This document shows positions 35,606 through 47,704 of a stretch of 64,000 nt of DNA, in pieces. The translations under genes and the position numbers were made by a program. The stretch's first letter is position 1, and every line of letters starts with the position of its first letter. Below the pieces are notes generated by a model. The model made no database searches. It saw nothing but the letters and a program-made list of their open reading frames with translations, and had not been told where the DNA came from. This stretch comes from Buddleja alternifolia (Eukaryota > Streptophyta > Magnoliopsida > Lamiales > Scrophulariaceae), in the NCBI GenBank assembly GCA_019426215.1, contig CM033403.1, positions 36,590,754 through 36,654,753 on the forward strand, in the 5' to 3' direction.

Positions 35606-38600
35606 ATGGATCAAGAAAGGCTGAATTTTCACCCAAATCAGCTGTTAATTGGCCCTTCCCTTTACGTTCCTGGGCCGGCTTTGTTCTTAGTGGATCCTCG
35701 CAGAATGGAGATTGAAAGATCAATGTCATTGCTTCAGGTTATATATATATATATATATTTTATGTTTATGTATTGTATGATTTTATATTCTGTTTTTAAA
35801 GAATTGAAGAGTAGAGCTTGTTTCTTGAGTATAGTCTATATATATTTATATATAATGGGATCTTTTGTTTCTTGATATAGTTAATGGATGGTGAAGGATT
35901 GATGCCATCCGCGGAAGAGGAAATCAAGAGGAGAAATGCTATTGATAAGCTTAGCAAGGTGTTTCCCCCCCTTTATGTTATAATGTGAATTATTATCATA
36001 TCATATGGCAAAAGATTAGTATATACATATCATTTATGTGTCAGTTATATGTACTCTATTACGCGTAATTTATATCACGTTAACATGATTTGTGTTTTCT
36101 TAGCATTCTTAATTGTATAGTGTTGCATGGTTATTTGAGTTGTGGAATTTTCATTCTTTAATTTGTAATGGTGGATGTACTAGTATATAGTCAGAGTGAA
36201 GACTATATGTTATTGACTTGTACAAACCAGAATTTCACTTTAGAAGGATGAACCTCAGAATATATATGTTATCATATGGCATAAGATTCGTTTATACATA
36301 TTATTTATATGCGTTGTTAATGTACTCTTTTAACATGTAATTTATATCACGTTAACATAATTTGTATTTTCTTAGCGTACTTGATTGTATTGTGTTGCAT
36401 GGTTTTTTAGTTATGGGATTTTCATTCTGTTACTTTTATGTGTTATTGTTGTCTGTGCAAGTTCAGAATTTCCCGTTTAGAGGACGAATTATTAGCCTCT
36501 ATTACTGACTTAAGGGTAGTATTTCTTACAGAAGGGTCATTTTCTATGTGAATTGCAACTAACAGCCATGAACTCCATGGACAATTTGGAATTTGGAAAT
36601 ATAGAAGACCAAGTAAAAAAGAATGGAAACACAAATTATTATCTGTCTACTTATTGTCTTTTCTGTAGCTTTTTTCTACATCTTTTATCCTGTCCATCAG
36701 CTTGTTTCCTTTATAGAATTTCTCGGACAGATAAAAAATGTTTGAAAAACGTTTACACGAATTTATTGTCTTTTTTGTTGCTTTTGTCTTGATCTTAATT
36801 CTTATAGCCTGGCCATCAATTTGTTTTGCGTATAACTTATTCATGCTTACCTTCAAATAAGTTTTCAGCTACATTTTTCTGTTTCCTACAAGTTCTCCAC
36901 TTCCAACACCTCATATAAAATTACTAAATTTTCGTCTTTTGTTTGTTACAGATTGTAATGGAGTGGTCTAAGAGAGTTGCTTATCAGCGTCGACTTCCAG
37001 GGAGTTCTATTAGGGATGTTTCTGCCATAGTTCTAATATATGGCTCATATGGGCTTGGAGTAAGTACTGTAATTATCAGTAATTTAAGGTGCAAACCGCA
37101 AATTTTGGCGCCTCACATTTTTTGTCATAATATAATAAAATCTTGTTGTAATGCAGGTGCACAATGATGAGTCTGATATTGATGCTTTATGTGTTGGACC
37201 ATGCTTTGCTACTATGGCAGTAAGTCTTTCTTTTTGCTGCTTCATTTTATTGGTATAAAACAATTTTTGATTGTTTTATGTATCTTTTTCCTTTATCATA
37301 TTTGTAGGAAGACTTCTTTATTGTTCTGCGTAACATGCTTGCTAGTAGACCCGAAGTTTCAGATATCCTGTGTGTCAAGGATGCAAGAATCCCTTTAATG
37401 AGATTCAAGTTTGATGGGATCCCGTTTGATCTTCCTTACGCCAAGTTGAATGCAATATCTATTCCAGAGGTGGGAGTTTGTGCTACACATTATGTAGAAA
37501 CAATGAATAAGTTTTTTTTAGTTCAATTCAAGGTTTCCCGTAGATTTTCCTTTAAGCATTATAATGTTTCTCATCCATTATGGTTAAATGATTTATCTTT
37601 TATTTCATTATGGCTTTCTTATACATAGAACAAGGATTTACTCAACCCATCATTGTTAACAAATATTGATGAGATCAGTTGGAGAAGTTTGTCGGGCGTT
37701 CTTGCTAATAGTAGAATCATTCAACTCGTGCCGAACCTTGGGGTAAATTCTGCCCCCAACCCCTTCCATTTATTCAGCCAAACAGCAAAAGCACAATACT
37801 CCAGCACAAATTTTTAAATATATGAAATTATTTAATTAATTCTCTTCCTTTTGACTCGATTCTACATAGGTATATCAATCACTCTTGCGCTGCATCAAAT
37901 TTTGGGCAAGGAGGCGAGGCATAGATGGAAATGTACGGATTAAGTCCTATGTTATTGATCATTGATCTCAACTTTTGCATTTTTTAACTCTTTTATATGA
38001 CAAAAAAAAGATGAATATTTATATAATGTGTCGACTAATAAATATAATAATTCATTTTGAGATTATTTTGTAGGCACTTGGATTTCTCGGAGGGATACAT
38101 TGGGCAGTCCTTGCAGCATTAATTTGTCAAAGGCAACCTAACGTCCACTTGGGTGCTTTAGTTTCAATATTCTTTCATACATTTGCCTTTTGGCCTTGGC
38201 CCACACCCGTAATTTTGGAAGATATGCCACAAAACAACATTTCCATTCAAACGTCTCTAATGCCTATCCAATTGCCATCTAGCCCAAATGATTACTGCTA
38301 TTCTAACATAACTCGTAGCACGTTCAACAGAATCCGGAAAGAGTTTCTACACGGGCATACTTTGACAAAGGTTAACCTTATTCACTACTTTACTTTTAAG
38401 GGCAATAGTCTAAAATGACACACAATATTACTTATGTTGCTTTAATAAGCTAACTGTTAGGGGTTTTTTTTTTCAATGTAAAATGCAGGATTTCCTTAGG
38501 CCAGATTTTGATTGGAAATTATTATTTGAGCCATTCTCTTATGCAAAGAATTATTCACGATTTCTCAAAATACGTCTTTCGTCTCCTAACAAGGATGAGT

Positions 38601-39300
38601 TAGGAGATTGGGTTGGATGGGTGAAGTCTCGAATACTCTCTCTCATTCTCATGGTACACTCTTCGCTCTTTAACTATATAAATGTTTTCTTGATCATTTC
38701 GGACTTTCATTATATTGGATTTTATAAACCATATAAATGTTTTTATTAACTATATAGTGGCAATTTAAATGTTTGTATTAGCATTTCAGACTTTCATGTA
38801 TATTGGGTTTTATTAGAGTTTAATAATTAGAAAAACATTCACACATGTTTGCTTTTAATAATAATTGGACCATTTGATTGTTCATTCTTTTATTATTATA
38901 AAATTTTGTTGTACAGTTGGAGGAGTTGCAGGGGTTTTGCGATCCGAACCCTACAGAATATATTGACACTGATTTACTAGAGCCAAACATAGTACTCTTC
39001 TGGGGATTGAATCCTGCTAGAAGTAATAACATCGATGCAGACTCCATAAAGGAAGCCTTTTCGAAAAATATTTTTACGGGATATGAGGGCCCTACCGGAA
39101 GTATTGAGTTGAAGGTGGCGAAAGCATCTGAATTTCCTAAGACTAAGACTAGCTCGGGGAGCAAGGGCACGAGGGCTTGTTGGAGGATTGTGGATGGCAA
39201 TCAACAAAGGACCGCTTTGTATTCGAAGCATATTCCCGGGTATTTTGTTGGATATTTGGTGCACGATGGGAATGCTGTATTTTCTAATGTCGCGAGTTAG
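35606..39300 (+). CDS. PAPS3: Nuclear-type poly(A) polymerase, short PAPS3-like form, 10 exons
   Basis: Adds poly(A) tails to RNA 3' ends. Exons: 35606-35737, 35881-35958, 36952-37059, 37157-37219, 37308-37469, 37629-37742, 37870-37932, 38074-38370, 38489-38653, 38917-39300. They sum to 1566 nt (521 aa), and every exon is a multiple of three. The nucleotidyltransferase core has GS at 101-102, the metal-binding pair SDIDALCVGP (Asp 113 and 115) and a third Asp in GIPFDLPYAKL (168). The central domain (KFWARRRGIDGNALGFLGGIHWAVL) and the RNA-binding region (HLGALVSIFF, then GWVKSRIL) follow. It stops soon after GYLVHDGNAVFSNVAS. Plant PAPS1, 2 and 4 have a long C-terminal extension with nuclear signals; this form lacks it, like Arabidopsis PAPS3, which is reported to be cytosolic. 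All catalytic residues are present. Confidence 0.95.
36000..36440. repeat. Direct repeat in PAPS3 intron 2
   Basis: A stretch of about 165 bp starting ATCATATGGCA (36000) recurs at 36271. Shared strings include AATTTATATCACGTTAACAT and TGTGTTGCATGGTT. The period is 271 bp. The copies are diverged. Confidence 0.8.
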
Positions 39301-39737
39301 ATTTCACCATATATGACCTTTTGATTTTTGAAAAAAAAAATGGAGATGAAATATTTTGTCTTCTGTTTGCTATATTTTGTTCATTTTGCTTCTTGTGAAT
39401 ATAATTTGAATGTTAAACATGTCGTTTCGTGTGGAATTAATATCTTATTTGTAGGGGGTTATGTGAAATTGATGTAGTTTCTAAGCTCTGTGATTATTAG
39501 TATATTGAAGAAATGATTAAGTAAAAAAGAAGTAAGTCGGTATAGATACACAAGATGTTGATAGATAGTAGATAAAACTTGACCAAATCCTAATTACGTG
39601 TATTTGCCTATTAGGAAGTCTTATCACTAGTCAATATCAACAGTGTAATACCAACAAAATATGCATATAATAATTGATTTTTCATCAAATTCTCTCCCAC
39701 CAAAATCCATTTCTATAAGAAAAGTAGATTATTAGGG
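39301..39737. other. PAPS3 3' flank
   Basis: This is the 3' end of the poly(A) polymerase gene, followed by AT-rich spacer. No gene was recognised before the small protein at 39738. Confidence 0.6.
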
Positions 39738-40013
39738 ATGTGCTTAGGATTGGGATGGTACTTCCGGTGGCCGGGGTTCGGTATTTCCATGCTTTCATCC
39801 ACTTTCCGATGGCCGGAATTTGACATTTCCATGCTTTCATCCATTTTCCGGTGGCCGGAGCTGAATTTCCCTTCCTTCAATCCTGGCTGGACTTCTTGGT
39901 GGTTCAATACAACCATAGACGATGTTTTGTGGAATCTCAGTTATATGTTTGAGTCTTTTGCTTTGGCTACTATGCTTTGTTGTTTCTTCATTTTTTGTGG
40001 TTGTACTTTGTGA
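39738..40013 (+). CDS. Small Trp-rich protein with internal repeats and hydrophobic C-terminus
   Basis: Single-exon frame of 91 aa. Residues 8-50 contain three imperfect repeats beginning FRWP (FRWPGFGISMLSST, FRWPEFDISMLSSI, FRWPELNFPSFN). After a Trp-rich link (GWTSWWFNT) comes a C-terminal hydrophobic helix, FALATMLCCFFIFCGCTL, rich in Cys. I half-recall small unnamed plant proteins ending in FESVAL..MLCFFF.FCGCT, which would support reality, but I cannot name a function. There is no N-terminal signal peptide, and the C-terminal helix could be a tail anchor. The opposite strand is also open here with three SGHRK repeats, a by-product of the same DNA repeat. The window does not settle which strand, if either, is expressed; the plus frame is favoured. 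Confidence 0.5.
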   Translation: MCLGLGWYFRWPGFGISMLSSTFRWPEFDISMLSSIFRWPELNFPSFNPGWTSWWFNTTIDDVLWNLSYMFESFALATMLCCFFIFCGCTL

Positions 40014-41398
40014 ACAATATATGTTTGAGTTATAGCCTGAAATTGTAGTTTTAGAGAGGTTGAAGATTGTTGCTTAGGCTTCTCTCTTTGGATAGAAGGG
40101 AAAAGTTTAGGTAGGCAAGTGGAATTAAACTAATGATAATGTAATTTGGTCATTATTCATTCATACAAGGAAGAGATGAATTCTTCCTAGCCATGTTTGT
40201 GTCGTTAAGATCTTTTATTTTAATTTGATGTTTCGTTTTGTATTTCACTCCAAAATGGATGTCAAACATGTAAAATATGAAGTGCAACACGAAACGAAAC
40301 AAAAAAACCAAAATATGAATTTAGGGATAGGACGTAAAATCGAATGAAAGGCAAACTATGTCAAATCCAAAAAGGGGCTACCCAACGAGCATTCGGTTTG
40401 CTAAGTTCTCCCCATCCCAACAACAAAAGAATGGCAAACATATCGCTCAACTTAATCACAGCATTAATTTATTTATTTTTTAAAAAACCAATGTTGTTTT
40501 TCTGTGGGCTATTTGTGAACTAATTATGAATTAAAGAAATGGGCTAATATACGAATGACAGCCCATCAACAAATACTACCTGGATCAATGAAAAAACAGA
40601 AAGCCCACAAGAACTATGGATTCATATTTGCAACTTTTTCAATAATTGTGGGTTCATTAAAATGTTACAAAATATTGATTTGGCCAACTTTTATTGTTCT
40701 ACATGATGCAATGATTTCTTGAAATATAAGCTAATCTTTGGAGGAAATACAATCCTGATACTAGAAGATAAAATGTAGATCGCCTATCTTTGTCCATTAA
40801 CTATCTAATCCATTCTCATAAGGAGGGGCATAATTTTTTAGACGTTATATTTGTTATAGTTTATATCATATTCTTATTTCTCTAATAATTTTGGTATTGA
40901 CTTCAGAGTCGGAGTGCTAAGTTTGTTTTGAAGGTTTCTCCCCAATCGTTTTTATAAGAAGGATATAATCTCTAACACATTTTACTCTTTATAGTTTTTA
41001 TTATATTCTTATAATTTCTTTTAATAATTCTGATACTGACTTGAGAGTCGGAGTGCTGAAGTTTGTTCTGTAGGGCTCTCATTTAATGTTTTTATAGGTC
41101 GTCTAGAGCATAAGAGAGAAGTTTATTTGATGCACTTCCTTTTTTCCACATTATCAATTAATTGGAAATATTAACTTTACTAAATCAAGTTCATATAAAA
41201 TCCGTCCTCTTAAATGTTCGCCCCAACTCCCCCAATTCTATGATTTTTTTTTTTTGGTATATACTAGGGTTTCCTCCAGCCGGACGCTCAATTCTATGAT
41301 ACTTGTATTGTATATATACACACCCAAGGCCCGAAAATATGTGGGCCAACATTTAAGTGATTCTCTTATAAATAATGTCAAAATTACAAACAACAATA
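40014..41398. other. Spacer between the Trp-rich protein and RWA gene
   Basis: No gene was seen. Around 40870-41100 a short stretch recurs (TTCTCTAATAATTTTGGTATTGACTTCAGAGTCGGAGTGCT-like, twice, about 130 bp apart), a local degenerate duplication. Confidence 0.55.
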
Positions 41399-41410
41399 AA
41401 TAAATCGATA

Positions 41411-41606
41411 AATCAACAAAATTCAGCACAGTTGGTAGATAGTTGATTTTCTTAAACATGATGTCTAGGGTTCAATCCCGAGCCATTTGTATGAAAAATG
41501 CTTTGTTGGGAGAGATTGTACTCACTTCGGTGATCTTTCTACCTCTAAAGAATTAGTCTTCGATGTACGACTGGGGACCCTTTGTTATAAACCGAAAAAA
41601 TAAAAA
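41411..41606 (+). mobile_element. tRNA-derived SINE, copy 1
   Basis: The head has an A-box-like AGCACAGTTGGTAGATAG and a B-box GGGTTCAATCCC in tRNA-like spacing. A body of about 130 bp and an A-rich tail (AAAAAATAAAAAAATAAAT) follow. A perfect 12-bp target duplication AATAAATCGATA (41399-41410, 41607-41618) borders it. A second copy lies at 57009-57180 on the minus strand. Confidence 0.88.
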
Positions 41607-41618
41607 AATAAATCGATA

Positions 41619-42156
41619 GTGCTATATACTACATTTTATACATCATCCTATTTTTCACTTCCCCTAATGTTGGCAAGAAATCACTTGTAAATAATTTATT
41701 TTAATGAATTTAATTTAATACATTCATACTTTCTAAATCAAGACGCGATGAAAAATCGGTGGTATAAAATCGATTTTCCTAAATAAATTTGTTCTTGTTC
41801 AAAATAAGAAAATAAATTAATAAATACATTTAATTCTTTTTCTAAACAACGATATCCCAACCACCTGAAATAAACTCCTTTACTGCTACACCTTTTGTCT
41901 AACTAATTAATTATAATTTAATACAACAAATACGAAAATCGAATCGTACTACGCGCATAAAATATAGGACTGTCACCTGGCAGTAATCTCATCCCACCGC
42001 CAAGTGATATATACATACACATGTACATACAGATCTGTGCTTTGTTACCTTTAATTCTCTTTTCCCGCGTGTATGCATACACATATACATACACAATTCG
42101 CCATTGTTGAGTCTCTAATGCTCGTTGATTCATTGTGAAGTAGCCGCGGAGTAAAC
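41619..42156. other. RWA upstream region
   Basis: AT-rich promoter region and leader of the RWA gene. The leader probably includes the ACATACACATGTACATACA-type stretch at 42010-42090. No other gene was seen. Confidence 0.5.
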
Positions 42157-45100
42157 ATGGTGATCTACGGTCCATTAACACCTGGTCAGGTTAGTCGATT
42201 GATTTATTGCTTTTTTATATGTATATGTGTGTAATTTCTGCAAAATTTGAGTGCTTTTTTTTTGTTTTGTTCAATCAATTGGTACATGTAATTGCATTTA
42301 GTAAGTTTTGAAGTAGCATTTTTGAGTGGCATTTGAGCAGTATTTTGTGAGTTGTGCAGCTTAGTCGATTGATTAATTGCCTTTTCGAGTATGTATAATC
42401 GTCGAATTTTTGCTAAATTTGAGCATTTTTTTAATTTATGTTGTACATTGTTACTTGTAATTGTATTTGGTAAGTTTTGAGGTAACATTTTGAGTGGCAT
42501 TTGAGCAGTATTTTGTGAGTTGTGCAGCTTAGTCGATTGATTTATTGCTTTTTCGAGTATGTATAATCGTCGAATTTTTGCAAAAGTTGAGCAATTTTTA
42601 TTTTATGTTGTATATTGTTACTTGTAATTGTATTTGATAAGTTTTATGTAACATTTGAATAGAATTTGAGCAGTATTTTGTGAGGTTATGCCGCTTAATT
42701 TGCAAGTTTTAAATTTGTAAGTAGATGTAGTGAAATTTCGGTAGTTCTTACTGTATACTTTTTATGCAAGATTTGGAAAATGTATGTTAATTATGTGTTG
42801 TCTTTTTATTTCTGTTGTATTGATGCTTTTGTGAGTTGAGATGATGTAATGTTAGCTTGATGATCTTCTACTATTGTTTTAATTTCACGGGTACAGGTGG
42901 CTTTTTTCCTTGGAATGGTGCCACTGTTTGCTGCTTGGTTATACTCTGAATACTTGGAGTACAGGAAAAATTCCTCAATTCCGAAGGCGTAAGTTGTGAA
43001 GCACTCAATTGTGTTGCTCTTGGATTTATCCTTTTAATTCGAATATAATTGAGGAAAACTCTTGGAACATTATACGATAAGAGTGTGATGGTTTTCTTGA
43101 TAATTTGTCCGCTAACGTGTTGGCATCATTTGTGAGGTAACAAAAGAGATGCCTTTACTGAATGCATGGAAGATTAGGATCGTTTCTACTCCTATATTTA
43201 TGAAATCATTAGTGAAATTTCTGAATTTAGAAAAGAATTTGGCTAATTCCTCGAATTCATTGAATTGTTCATCCAAGTTTGAACCTTTTGAGTGATATTA
43301 AAACAACAGAGGAATAAGACATCATATAGTCCAAGAAATTAGTTGACTGTTCATCCAAGTTTGAACCTTTTTTCGGCAATAATACTTGAAAACGGTTATA
43401 TAGTTCTGAGTTCCTCTATATTGTCTGCAATTTTGAGCTTTCCTCTATTTTCCTGCACTTCAGAGGCAGGAATTCTGATGTAAATTTGGTTGAGTTGGGC
43501 GGAGCAGTTAAAGAAGATGACAGAGCTGTTCTTTTGGAAGGAGGTGGCCTTCAGTCTGCCTCTCCTAGACCTCGTAATACATCCACAACATCTCATGTCA
43601 TCAGGTTTGTCAAAAATAATGTTAGATTAAATTGGATTTTGGTTGTGGCTTAACGTGCTTGGGTTCTCTTCCTTATCAGGTTTCTTACATTGGACGAGTC
43701 ATTCCTGCTGGAAAATCGGTTGACTTTGAGAGCCATGTATGCATGCAGTTTCAACTTTGGAGCTGTAGAATGACAAGTTTTTAATTTTTTTTTTGTTTAT
43801 TCGTCTTCTTTTGGCTTCTCTTTTGCAGATCAGAATTTGGTGCTCTTCTAATCTACTTTTACGTATGCGACCGCACAAATCTTCTTGGCGAATCAAAAAA
43901 GAGTTATAACCGGGATCTTTTCATGTTCCTATACTTCCTTCTCATCATTGTTTCGGCATATACTTCTTTCAAGATACACAGTGACAAGTCACCACTCTCT
44001 GGGAAGACAATAATGTATCTAAACAGGCATCAAACGGAGGAGTGGAAAGGTTGGATGCAGGTAATCTTCTTACAAATCATTTACGAGTTTGGTTTGTTAT
44101 TTTGGTTGGTTAATTAATGTATTCTACTTGGAAAAGTGTTTTGATATGGATTTGTATCATAATTGTTCTATTACTGCCATTTTCCCTTGAAGGATTATAG
44201 GACGTTAAATTTTAAACAATATGTTTTGGAGGCACGTCAATCTCCTCTATTTATACAGTTGAAAGAACAGTCTTGAGGGGTTCAGAGTGTTATCGCTCGA
44301 TCTCAACCTTCAGTTCAACTGTTATTCTCTGTACCTTTCATCCCTACTTTGAAAGCCCTGGTCATTTAATTCCTATTGAATTTATTTCTGCTGACCAGAT
44401 GTTAGTTGATTGACAGCTCTTGTAGTGTCAATGACTCACAGGCTGTAACAATGACTCGACGTTGCATCTTATTGTCATATGTCAGTATAGTTGAAGTTTG
44501 AGCTTAGTTTCGTCCTAGCTCTATTTAGGTCTTTGTTTCTTACTGGCGTTTGTTCTCTTTGCTTTTGTATTCTCCTCATTGAGTTTTGTGACCTCATAAT
44601 TTATTATGCATTAATAGGAGATGGTGTTTGAAATTTTTACCTCTTAACCTATCTATATCCATAGAAGTTCTTGATAAAAGAGTACAACGATAAAATTAGA
44701 TTGTTGTAAGCATTTCAACTAGCAGGGCTCTAGAATTATAAGCAAAAAAGGGTTTTTGGTTCATATCCACTTGGTCATTGTGTAGTTTGGGGGCCATGGT
44801 ATTAATGTCTCATTTTGTTTGAATATCTTGCCAAATAACAATAAATTCTATCTCAGACTAGTAAAAAGACATTTATCAGGAACAGTTTCTCAGTTCAATG
44901 AGTATACCGTTACCCACATTTGCAAGCTTAAGGCCATTCTATAAGCTGTTTATAGAATTTCAGTATCTTGTCTAATTAAATGAGATTGAAAGATGACAGC
45001 TGGACATATCAAGCTGTCACTTGGTTATACTCTACACTTACATATCACTTCCATAACTTGTTCACGCAGGAATGAACAGTCTCAGCAATCTTTTCCTGTA

Positions 45101-47381
45101 TTTACAGGTATTATTTCTTATGTATCACTACTTCGCAGCAACAGAAATCTACAATGCCATAAGAGTCTTCATCGCCGCATATGTGTGGATGACTGGATTT
45201 GGAAATTTCTCATATTATTACATCCGCAAAGATTTTAGCCTCGCTAGGTTTATTCAGGTATAATTTCTTTTCTCTCAGTTTAAAATTAATTTCCTGTTTT
45301 GTCACTGATATTCTGCTCCTGAACGATTAACTTTGATTTGTAGATGATGTGGCGGCTCAATTTCTTGGTGTTGTTTTGCTGCATTGTGCTTAATAACAGC
45401 TACGTGTTGTACTACATATGCCCCATGCACACTCTTTTCACACTGATGGTGTATGGAGCCCTCGGTATTTTCAACAAGTATAATGACCAGGGAACTGTTA
45501 TAGCTGCTAAAATAGTGGCCTGCTTTTTGGTGGTCATTCTTATGTGGGAAGTTCCCGGGGTATTTGAACTGTTTTGGAGTCCCTTCACTTTCCTTCTTGG
45601 TTAGTAACTATTTTTCTGCTATGTTTAATTGTGAATGGAAATTTATACCTTAAACTCTCAAATAGACACGTGAATGTGTTTCAGGTTACACTGACCCAGC
45701 TTCAAAAGTGAAACATTCCATTTTGCATGAGTGGCATTTCCGCTCAGGCCTTGATCGATATATTTGGATAATTGGGATGATATATGCATATTACCATCCA
45801 ACGGTAGGCTTTCATCTTATCTAGCTATTTGGAATTATTAATAGGGGATAATTACATGCACACCTCTTTACTTATTGTGTAATTACCATAATCCCCCTGA
45901 GGTTTTGTAAATTACCATATCATTTAGACATTGTAATCTACTTTTACTGAAATGGGGGTGAAAGTTTACCGAGATGGGAAATTATGGTAATTTTTAAGCC
46001 TCGAGGTGTATTTCGTAATTAAGATCTTAGGGTTGTCTCTGTAATTTATCCTTTTTAATATTGTTCCTCTCGCTACTTAAAATCATTGCAATGGTTTTTC
46101 AGGTTGAGAGATGGATGGAGAAGTTGGAGGAAGCTGAAACAAAGCGCAGGAGATTGATCAAAACAATTGTTGTGATAACTTCCTTGACGGTATGCTCCAA
46201 TCTTTCAGCTCCAATCTTTCAGCTAATTCTTGAACATATCAAATTCGCATGCAATCTAAACAATTTTGGATTTCAGATTGGATATCTATGGCTGGAATTT
46301 ATATACAAGCTTCCAAAGATTACATACAACAAATATCATCCTTATACATCGTGGATTCCAATAACGTATGCTCATTCTCAAGTCTCTTTGATATGTGTAT
46401 ATAGTAAATATCTTGCGAGTGCTTTGAGAATTTTTATGTTGATCAGAGTTTTTTATTATGTTTTCTGTTTACCAGTGTATATATATGCCTGCGAAATGTC
46501 ACCCAGCATTTCCGATGCTACTCGTTGACACTTTTTGCGTAAGTATCCATTGATTGATATATTTATTATTAAAAGAGTTTGAAATCCATTGCACAAAAGC
46601 TTTTATTCACTTGGATAACTCAGTCAGACATTTATTTTTCTTGGTGAATAGATGGCTTGGAAAAGTTACTTTGGAAACTTATATCTCACAGATCCATATA
46701 TGGTTAAGGTAGGCGATTTAGTCGTTTGAATTATATATATTTGTGTGTGAATATATCTCCAAATACCGAGTTGATAATAAATTGGTCGTAGTAACATAAT
46801 TTGCTTATTTTTATTTCTCCAAATACTGAGTTGATAATAAATTCTTCAATTTGATTGGCTTTAAACCTGGATTATGAATAATACGCAGGTCGGGTGTGCC
46901 AGATGGTCAGCCAAAATTGTTGCTTTCATTGATTCCAAACTACCCAATGTTAAACTTCATGCTCACTACTTCCATATACGTTGCGGTATTCTTGTCTTCT
47001 ACCTTTCGTTTCTATTCCTCTTACTTTTTCGATTTCCTATGTAAATTATTACATAAACGAATAATGCTTACCTGGATTTCGGACCTTGCAGGTCTCTTAC
47101 AGGCTTTTTGAACTTACAAATACATTGAAATCAGCATTTGTGCCATCCAAGGACAACAAGCGTCTTGGACACAACCTAGCTGCAGCCATGGTGATAGGAA
47201 GCATTTTATACGTATTGGCCTTTATATTACTTAAAGTTCCTCAAATGATAGTAAGTCTTTCTTCAAATTCCCGTTACATCTAATTTTTAGACCTGCATCA
47301 AAGTCTAGAATTTAAATCAAATGAAGAATGAAACTCAGATGATTTGTCTATTTATGGTTTGTTCAAAAATTGCAGGTTTGA
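42157..47381 (+). CDS. RWA2: RWA (Reduced Wall Acetylation) polysaccharide O-acetylation protein, 15 exons
   Basis: Multi-pass Golgi membrane protein of the Cas1p family, thought to supply acetyl groups for O-acetylation of xylan, pectin and other wall polysaccharides. Exons: 42157-42189, 42897-42988, 43464-43604, 43680-43736, 43829-44060, 45108-45257, 45344-45599, 45685-45803, 46103-46189, 46277-46365, 46476-46538, 46652-46708, 46889-46985, 47092-47250, 47376-47381. Sum 1638 nt, 545 aa; about 568 is expected for Arabidopsis RWA2, with most of the difference near the N-terminus. Conserved blocks: [45 protein letters not shown] (reads [16 protein letters not shown]), [55 protein letters not shown]. 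The last exon adds only Val and stop. If that intron is retained the protein gains about 11 residues. All catalytic-family blocks are present, so the gene looks functional. RWA1/2/3/4 identity is inferred from neighbours. Confidence 0.95.
42191..42700. repeat. Tandem repeats in RWA intron 1 that copy the splice donor context
   Basis: Three units of about 170 bp start TTAGTCGATTGATT at 42191, 42361 and 42529, the last degraded after about 42690. The first unit starts inside the real donor CAG/GTTAGTCGATT. The next two begin CAG/CTTAGTCGATT, so GT has become CT and no donor is formed. The unit also carries GTGGCATTTGAGCAGTATTTTGTGAG. Confidence 0.88.
45846..46051. mobile_element. GTAAATTAC-family MITE in RWA intron 8
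   Basis: 206 bp. The left end is GGATAATTACATGCAC and the right end GTAATTTATCC is complementary to the start. Internal AATTACCATAA and GGTAATTTTT match the copy at 13668-13919. The ends lie close to the flanking exons (45803 and 46103) without touching the splice sites. Confidence 0.75.
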
Positions 47382-47704
47382 ATTTTTGGAAAGGTATAGC
47401 GAAAAGAAGACGACTGAAATAGCCCATTCAAAGAAAGCTTATTGATAAGAGTATAGGAGGCTAAGGGATTATCAAATTGAGCAATTTCTAGATTAAAAGT
47501 GGTTAGAGGGAGTCTCTATTAAATTGTATAGATAATGTTGGGTTATTAAAGCAAAATTACCGATAGGTTGCATTTTCCACTTAGAAAACATTCAAACCCT
47601 TGTACTGGTTATGCATTTTTTTTTTCTTTTGATGAATATGGTTATGCATAATTGAACTTGAGGAAGATTTGGTACTGACTTGGTGATGCGTCTTTTTTGT
47701 GTAT
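47382..47704. other. RWA 3' flank
   Basis: RWA 3' untranslated region and flank. AT-rich; a TCAATAAATG-like signal at 47702 sits at the border of the LINE relic. Confidence 0.5.

Noticed and set aside
39713..39916. Minus-strand open frame with SGHRK repeats
   Set aside because: Mirror of the plus-strand repeat; no start context and no hydrophobic or domain feature. The plus frame is preferred.
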